Assembly (NCBI GenBank): GCA_963693285.1
Contig: OY848917.1
Location: 4,144,618 to 4,208,617, forward strand
Direction: 5' to 3'
Length of the DNA stretch: 64,000 nucleotides
From: Xestospongia muta
Lineage: Eukaryota; Porifera; Demospongiae; Haplosclerida; Petrosiidae
Shown: one piece after another, positions 57,545 to 64,000 of the stretch
Layout of the letters: the number at the start of each line of letters is the position of its first letter
How positions within the stretch are numbered: the first letter of the stretch is position 1
Program-made: the position numbers and the translations under genes
Notes under the pieces: model-generated
Seen by the model: the letters and a program-made list of their open reading frames with translations, nothing else
Told to the model about the DNA's origin: nothing
Database searches by the model: none

Positions 57545-60500
57545 CTAGTCATCAAACAATAGCGATTCTCGTCTCATTTCCATTGACACAACTGATGTTG
57601 TAGTAGATTTACGTGCAACATCAACATCAACATCAACATCAGGGGATGTTGGAAGTTTTGAAGTAAGTTCTATATCATTAGAAGTAGAAGGTGGTGGAGG
57701 CTTCTTGAATATCTCCTTGACTTTTACAGTTGTTGGTAGCAAGCGAGACTTTGACAGACGATCCCAGACATGATAGAGTATAATACCACAGAATACTACA
57801 AATGCTACAGATACTAAAAGAATACTTGACACTTGGCGTTTGGATTTTTCAGAGGTTTGTACATTTACATAGGCCATAAGTGCAAGGTTAAATAAAAAAG
57901 ACACTTCCAGACAAACCAATGGAAATTGTTGATATATTCCTCTTGAAGAAAGATATATGAATGCAATAAAGATTAGGATACATGTTAAGACATCTAGGTG
58001 TACAGTAGCCTCAGTATCTAGGGACACAACCAGTGCTAAGACAACACGAACTAGTAGTAAAAATCCAGTCCAAAAACGACATGTATCCTTATATGGACCT
58101 CCATATGCATCAAAGAAATGCTTCATATATGTTGACAACGTTTGACAGTAGCACATGTACTTTGATAGAGGTCCTTCAAATAATGGTATAGTAAGAAGGC
58201 ACAAGGTGTAGGGAACAATTAATAAAACAAATACAGCCAGAGATACCAGAAACAATGGTAGATGACAACCTCCTACATATTGGACATTAGCATCAATGGT
58301 CCATCTCAGTAATGTGTCACCATTACATTGAATATTGGTGTAATGGAGGACATGGAAGACAGTTCGTATCAGTTTGGTGTAAGAGAGAAGGATCATAGTG
58401 GCTAGTACTGGAATGGCTTGTCTTCCCACAAGTCGAACTACTTTGCTGGAATATCGTGACAATATTATGATAAGTATTAGAATAAACCAAACATAGCCTG
58501 GAAAGATAAATTGTAGCCATGCCTTACTGCAGGAATTCATACCATTGTAGAAACAAGTCCCAATGCCAAGGTCCAAATTGAGCCAGGAAATAAACTGACT
58601 AAGAAATGGAACACTTCCATTAGGGAAGAAATAGGGTTCATATATTTTGACAGTGTTAGCATAAAATATAAGTCCATTGATGGTACCCACAGACACAGTT
58701 AGATTTAAAGCAATGACAAAAGCTACCAGTGCTATACCAACCAAAGCAAATGTAATGATAAGAGGTATATAGTCATTGGTACATTGTCCACATTGATTGG
58801 AACCTAACATGAGACTGAGTCCTTCAGCACATTGTCCACAGAGTAGTCCAAATCGATTGTGAAGACACTGTGCATCAGGAGAGGTGACTTTAAAATGAAT
58901 TGTTCTATCACTACAATAATCGAAGGGACAATTTGGATAAATAATAAGACATTCTGAGTCATTTTCATAACCAATCCACATATCACCATCTCTAGTTATA
59001 ATTTGAGAGTTAATATCACAACTTATTGAAGATGTATTTAATTCAGGTCTACAAACACAGGTATCGTTGACCAATGGAAACCCAATTGGACAGGACTCAA
59101 TAGTAACATCAATGAGTTTAGCTGAGGGGTCATGAAAACGTCCACTGATTGAGCTGTCTAGTTTCACATACACTTGTGCTGTGTTCAATGAAGTGTTTGT
59201 TTTTAATGTGAAGAAAACATTGGTGCAATTTGCATTTAGTCCATTACTATCCATTTGTACAGTAGATGAGCTATCTGATGACGTCAAATTGATCACACCC
59301 TCTGTTAAGCCATCCTTTAAACCAACAGTAGCTAGTGATACATTGACATCAACCCCAGGTATTACAGTTATACTGATGTTTGTAACAGAGCAATTTTGTA
59401 TTTCTGATTTGCAAAAGCACACTTGAAGAGGGTCTGATGACACTACTGATAGACCAGTTTGTTTGAAGTGGCGGAAAAGGTTATTAAATTCATCCTCATT
59501 TAAACATTTATCAACATTTCCACCATATAGAATGTCACCTGATATGTCAGCTGTATTGTTGACAAAATATAACACAGCACTAGAATTATAATAGGAATTA
59601 TTAAGAACAAAGGAGCATTTAGTACTCATGTCTACACCAACTACTGGTGACACAAAGATTCCCCCACCTGACACACTAGCATGATTATCAACAAATGATA
59701 TTGTAGTATGTTCTTTTACTAGTGATAATTGGGAGAAGTCATATAAAGCAATGCCTCCACCATAAATACCTGAATTGTTTACAAATCTGCTATGTCTATC
59801 AAATGTTAACTGGCTGTTGAAACCCACTAAACCAGTTTTATTATGATTACTAACCTCAATTTGGTCAAATGTAACATTAACAACGTTGAATAATACCACA
59901 GCAGATTGATAAACTTTTCGATATACAGATGGTTTATTGGTTGCTTTATTGAAATGAAATACAACGTTCTTGAAATAAAAACTAGCTGTTGAAGAAACTT
60001 GAAAAGCATGGAGAAACAGGCCTGATCCAAGGTAAGCAGTATTGTTGTTTATAGTGCAGTTGTCAAACTCAGTAATACGACTTCCTTCATACAAATCAAT
60101 GTACACTCCTCCTCCTCCATAACGGGCAATATTGTTGTATATAGTGCTGTTACAAATCTCAATATTACCACCTCCTTCAAACAAGTCAATGTACACTCCT
60201 CCTCCATCATACTGAGCAATATTGTTATATATAGTGCAGTTACCAAACTCAATACTATCATATTTTGATGAACGAATGTTCATTCCTCCTCCATATCGCA
60301 GAGAGGTATTGTTGTGTAAAGTGCAGTTATTAAACTGAACAATACCATACCCTTTTGAATAAATGTCCACACCTCCCCCAAAATTCTGAGCAGTATTGTT
60401 GTATATGGTACAGTTCCTAAACTCAAGACTGTCGTGTTCATATGAACGGACATTTACTCCTCCTCCATATCGTAGAGAGGTATTATTGTAAATAGTGCAC

Positions 60501-61429
60501 TTATAAAACTCAATGCTACCATTTCCCTGCAAATCGATACGCACTCCTCCTCCTCTATACTGAGCAGTATTGCTGTGTATAGTGCAGCTACTAAACTCAA
60601 TATTACAACTTCCTTCATTTGAACGAATGTATATTCCTCCTCCTTCATATTGAGCAGCATTTTGTGAAAAAACACTATTTTCAATTATTACCTTGGTTCC
60701 ATTATCTTTATCAAGCCACAAAACCATGCCATATCCTAAGCCAAGTGTAAAGTTTGATTTCACAATGTTAACTCTGGAGAGTGTTTCAAGGTGGTCGTCA
60801 TGAAGAATTAATACATTGCCTCTATGAGGCTCAGGAGCTCCATTGTTAACAAATGAAGAATTAGCAATTAAGACATCAATAATATTGACTAGACAGAGTC
60901 CAAAACCTGAACTATTCTGAACTGATACCCATTCCAATGTGACATTAATGATGTCAACAAAGAGTATGCTAAAATTGGCTTTGCCAGGGTATGCTTTGTC
61001 CCTGATATAAGTGTCAAACCCACAGTTTGTTACTGTTAATGATTTCATTACAACATCTGTACTATTATAAAATCGTATACCAGTTCTGTTGTTATCACTA
61101 CACAGTATTACTGATGTGGATTGCATAACTGTCTCATGGAAGCCTTGTTCTATATGACCCAGCCCCTGTAGAGTTATATTACTTACACCACTGATCTCCA
61201 ATACACCTTGAAGAGTATGAGTTCCCTCTAGGAAATAGAAGATTGTGTCATCAATGAAGTAAGATGCATAATCAGCAATATAGTAGGAGAGGTTGTAACA
61301 AGGTAGGTTAGTACGATTGCTATATACATCATTAGAACCTGCAGAGACACAATACTCAGAAGCAGTAACATGTCCACTGTAGATATATAATATAACTGAT
61401 GTTACATAATAGATATGACACCAGCTCAT
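57545..61429 (-). CDS. Secreted-type beta-helix, multi-pass membrane protein (1,294 aa)
   Basis: Intronless. A signal peptide (about 1-24) leads into a long extracellular region. Residues about 60-620 form right-handed beta-helix repeats; about nine copies of a 24-26-residue unit with NCTIYNNTAxxGGGV are clearest at 255-470, and the DNA of these copies is also repetitive. A Cys-rich segment precedes the membrane (HNRFGLLCGQCAEGLSLMLG, about 856-885). About eight hydrophobic segments lie between 885 and 1215. The cytosolic tail (about 1216-1294) has a proline run and a DVDVDVDVA repeat. Similar proteins in sponges are often labelled Pmp-like outer membrane proteins because of the beta-helix repeats, but the membrane part shows a eukaryotic surface protein. 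A role in adhesion or recognition is a guess. Dense N-glycosylation sites support surface exposure. Confidence 0.88.
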   Translation of the reverse strand: MSWCHIYYVTSVILYIYSGHVTASEYCVSAGSNDVYSNRTNLPCYNLSYYIADYASYFIDDTIFYFLEGTHTLQGVLEISGVSNITLQGLGHIEQGFHETVMQSTSVILCSDNNRTGIRFYNSTDVVMKSLTVTNCGFDTYIRDKAYPGKANFSILFVDIINVTLEWVSVQNSSGFGLCLVNIIDVLIANSSFVNNGAPEPHRGNVLILHDDHLETLSRVNIVKSNFTLGLGYGMVLWLDKDNGTKVIIENSVFSQNAAQYEGGGIYIRSNEGSCNIEFSSCTIHSNTAQYRGGGVRIDLQGNGSIEFYKCTIYNNTSLRYGGGVNVRSYEHDSLEFRNCTIYNNTAQNFGGGVDIYSKGYGIVQFNNCTLHNNTSLRYGGGMNIRSSKYDSIEFGNCTIYNNIAQYDGGGVYIDLFEGGGNIEICNSTIYNNIARYGGGGVYIDLYEGSRITEFDNCTINNNTAYLGSGLFLHAFQVSSTASFYFKNVVFHFNKATNKPSVYRKVYQSAVVLFNVVNVTFDQIEVSNHNKTGLVGFNSQLTFDRHSRFVNNSGIYGGGIALYDFSQLSLVKEHTTISFVDNHASVSGGGIFVSPVVGVDMSTKCSFVLNNSYYNSSAVLYFVNNTADISGDILYGGNVDKCLNEDEFNNLFRHFKQTGLSVVSSDPLQVCFCKSEIQNCSVTNISITVIPGVDVNVSLATVGLKDGLTEGVINLTSSDSSSTVQMDSNGLNANCTNVFFTLKTNTSLNTAQVYVKLDSSISGRFHDPSAKLIDVTIESCPIGFPLVNDTCVCRPELNTSSISCDINSQIITRDGDMWIGYENDSECLIIYPNCPFDYCSDRTIHFKVTSPDAQCLHNRFGLLCGQCAEGLSLMLGSNQCGQCTNDYIPLIITFALVGIALVAFVIALNLTVSVGTINGLIFYANTVKIYEPYFFPNGSVPFLSQFISWLNLDLGIGTCFYNGMNSCSKAWLQFIFPGYVWFILILIIILSRYSSKVVRLVGRQAIPVLATMILLSYTKLIRTVFHVLHYTNIQCNGDTLLRWTIDANVQYVGGCHLPLFLVSLAVFVLLIVPYTLCLLTIPLFEGPLSKYMCYCQTLSTYMKHFFDAYGGPYKDTCRFWTGFLLLVRVVLALVVSLDTEATVHLDVLTCILIFIAFIYLSSRGIYQQFPLVCLEVSFLFNLALMAYVNVQTSEKSKRQVSSILLVSVAFVVFCGIILYHVWDRLSKSRLLPTTVKVKEIFKKPPPPSTSNDIELTSKLPTSPDVDVDVDVARKSTTTSVVSMEMRRESLLFDD

Positions 61430-62274
61430 GATGCAGCTTGTTCAACAGTACAGCTTGATAACGAAAATACTATTGTGTTAGAACTTCACGTTCCAGATTT
61501 TCTTACTTCTAAAGATTTTCTCAAGAATCAAACAGACATTTAGTAAAAGTCGATGATAACTGAAATAGATTGCTATTAAATATCATACAGACCCCCACAA
61601 GACAATTAATGTTTGTTTAAACCACGCATAACAAATAATGAATATTTTTCTTATGAATTAGTTTATTTTAACAGTAACATAATCCAAACTGCCATCATAT
61701 TAACCTTAAAATCTTATTTAAGATTAATACGATATCAGTTTGCAATTGGATTAGATATTTGTTGAAATAAATAGGTTGTTTTAACAGACTCATGGACATC
61801 ATTTGGTCATTACAAAATACTTTGTAGTGAATAAATGAATCCATATTGTAACAGCTTTGGTCCCACTAGCATCTTATTTTGTCTACGGATAAAACTAACA
61901 TCATTATTAGCCCTAATCATTAACTATATAAACAGTTGTACATTAGTAATCAAAACAATACATGTTTACTTTTTGCTATATTGTTACATGCAACCTGTAT
62001 AACTATATCATGACTATAACACATGCAACGTGAATGACATGTAATCAACTAAATGTTGTCTACAATGGAGTAGGGAGATTAAAGTTTTTGGGGGGTCAGG
62101 TAGTTAAAGAGAATAGCATGGCCCTATATGCAGTAAAAACAGCATGTCATGAAAATATGCTCTTTTCTGGAAGCTGTAAAGCATATTTATATACAAAAAC
62201 GTATTTTAGATAGACAATTATCAAATGAATAGCAACACAATATATATTAATATCAATATTAGCTAGTATATATT

Positions 62275-62508
62275 GATTTTTTTGATTTAACCAATAGATT
62301 GTTATATAGGTTGCTTGTAGCAAACTTAGTGTGATGTAAAAGTAAACATAACACTGTTTTTATTACTGATGTACTAATAGCTACATAGACAGTAGTACAT
62401 CAGTAATTAAAACAGTGTTATATTTACTTTTACGTTATACTAAGTTTGGGACATGTTACCTGTATAACAATATATCGATTAAATCAACAAATCAATTTTT
62501 ACAGTGTG
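62275..62508. mobile_element. Fold-back element, arms of about 95 bp
   Basis: 62283-62375 and 62393-62486 are imperfect inverted copies around a short loop (ATAGCTACATAGACAG). Examples are TTATTACTGATGTACTA against TAGTACATCAGTAATTA, and GATTTAACC against the distal GATTAAATC. The right end continues into AATTTTTACAGTGTGTA, as in mariner-type MITEs of this window; the left end has lost that terminus. Confidence 0.75.
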
Positions 62509-63495
62509 TACTATACAGTGTTATATTATGTTAATATAATCATTATGTGTGTGGTCTTGGTGTGGAAAGTATTTGACTAATGATGTGAGATATTTAAACT
62601 TTTGTCATGGTGATGAATGTTGTATTGTATCCAGTATCTGTTCTGTTATTATCTGTGCACTTTGAATGTGCTAGAGTACAATGCAATATATGGGGGAGGG
62701 GCACCTACCCTCCCATTTCTACTCCACTAGCTGTGTCAGAATCAACACTAGACTGTTATTTTATATCAAGCAGAATAATGTAAACTAACAATGCACACTT
62801 ATATACCAGGAGCACTCCCATATATGTCAGTGAAGAAAACGTTATAACACAAATCTAAAAGCAAAGAAAAAGTTGTTATATACTGACAGTATATCACTGT
62901 TTAAGTAAATTAGTTTGTTTTAACTGATTCATAGATATTTTAGCTGCATGAATTCCTACAAAATACATTATAGTGTGTATGAACAAACTTCAAACATAGT
63001 AGCAATCCTAACCTAGCATCTTAAATCATTATTAGCTCTAAAAAGGAGCTACATAAACTGTCAATTCCATAATACAATAAATGTAATGTGTTTTTTTTCG
63101 CACCAATTAATTTTGCTAAATGCAAATAAGCCAATCAATTTTTACAGTGATATAATCTTTACACTGACTACTAATAACACATACTTTAAAGTTGACCTTA
63201 AAATAATATTCTCATCAAATGTCTGTTGTGATAAGTAATATACCAGTCACATGTACTGCAAATAAGAGTTGATCTGTATTTTAATTTATAAATGTCACAT
63301 GATTTGCTACTATTCATAATATATGTAGTACTTTCTACTCACAGTAGCATATAAAATGTACTTTATAATTATAATTAATATTCCATTAATAGGAAAAATA
63401 GCATCGAAGGAAATAATACACTGTAACATTTTACAAAAATTATATACAGGTAATAAATAGACCACTTAATAAACTGATACAATATACACTTAAAT

Positions 63496-63861
63496 AGCAT
63501 TTTATTATTTTAGTGAGACCTTGGTTACTATAGTTTCATCAATATGATGGAATCCCAATTAAGGGTTACCACAAAACCAAAATTAGTCTAACTCAATGTA
63601 CACCAGTATGCCAAAAAGTAATCTATATTTTATTGCCCAAATATTCAAACCATGAGCAAGAAATGGATACTATTTTAACTAATTTAAAATATTATCAAGT
63701 CCTTCAATTGAAGCCATGAGCAAGGGATTTCTTTTTAATTTCAAATGGCTTTATACATATTGAGTTAGACTGGTTTTGGCTTTATAGTAACTTAAAATTA
63801 GGCTTACATTGTATTGATGAAACTATGGTAACAAAGACCTTGGTTGAAATGACAAAATGCT
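63496..63861. mobile_element. MITE-like inverted-repeat element, about 366 bp
   Basis: The left arm, from AGCATTTTATTATTTTAGTG through ACCTTGGTTACTATAGTTTC, pairs with the right arm ending AAATGACAAAATGCT. Arms share TAGTTTCATCAATA, then a GAGTTAGACTRGTTTTGG stretch near the centre. There are several mismatches and indels, and no coding capacity. Confidence 0.75.
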
Positions 63862-64000
63862 TTCTAAGTGACAAACCTTATTTTTTGTTATATAGTATCT
63901 ATTGTACTGTTATTATAACACATCTGTTGTATTAAAATATTACAGTTACAGTGTGTTATTATTTCCTGCATACCTTACATTCCTCCATATCAAGTTAGGC

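Larger units (their letters stand above)
61430..64000. other. Intergenic region rich in inverted-repeat elements
   Basis: About 2.6 kb without a gene. It holds two inverted-repeat elements (listed separately) and a diverged half-copy of the first at about 61944-62012. A CAATTTTTACAGTG end occurs near 63134-63148, of the kind found on the MITE at 37895-38133. Confidence 0.6.

Noticed and set aside
60049..60684. Several short minus-strand frames with EEEE-type repeats
   Set aside because: Alternate-frame shadows of the beta-helix repeats in the 57545-61429 gene.

Overview
The window looks like nuclear DNA of a sponge, most likely a demosponge close to Amphimedon queenslandica. This is an inference, not a database match. 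It rests on AT-rich sequence, GT-AG introns as short as 43-47 nt beside introns of several hundred nt, metazoan signalling domains (RING/TRAF zinc fingers, Death domains, ankyrin repeats), and a beta-helix plus multi-pass membrane protein of a kind common in sponges. No rRNA, tRNA or CRISPR array was recognised. Exon models were built by hand; every spliced model given as a CDS keeps an open frame across all junctions.

Layout. 1-1892: 5' part of a decayed Ty3/Gypsy retrotransposon on the minus strand, with its LTR. 1971-2954: an exact 490-bp tandem duplication. 2955-5784: mostly empty, with a kinase-like relic. 5785-6783: intronless RING/TRAF-zinc-finger protein. 6991-9940 (minus): 3-exon, 237-aa protein with two Death domains. 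10094-22200 (plus): 27-exon, 2,076-aa protein with a Death domain, ankyrin repeats, long Ser/Thr/Pro-rich stretches and a second Death domain, sharing a 153-bp head-to-head promoter with the previous gene. 24631-25398 (minus): NNMT/PNMT-type N-methyltransferase. 26809-31259: 1,057-aa TPR-CHAT protein, a caspase-like protease fold with His895 and Cys964. 31983-34320: relics of a death-fold-like gene and a piggyBac transposase. 34659-35666 (minus): GT6 (ABO/alpha-Gal type) glycosyltransferase. 36000-41300: MITE, decayed hAT transposase and an unidentified broken gene. 41636-43335: a partial copy of the CHAT gene 3' end, then a broken copy of the next gene. 43867-45673: 3-exon gene of unknown function (204 aa). 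45804-47420: UDP-glucuronosyltransferase. 47808-49650: relics of a death-fold-like gene and a kinase. 50768-55041: 7-exon, 763-aa kelch-coiled coil-kinase protein. 57545-61429 (minus): 1,294-aa secreted beta-helix plus multi-pass membrane protein. 61430-64000: inverted-repeat elements.

Working together. The first half groups several components typical of innate-immune or cell-death signalling: a TRAF-like adaptor, two Death-domain proteins and a TPR-CHAT protease. A methyltransferase, a GT6 enzyme and a UGT add small-molecule and glycan modification. A shared pathway is only suggested by proximity and domain type. The region also shows active duplication and decay: local paralog fragments lie beside intact genes, and at least five inverted-repeat elements sit in introns or spacers.
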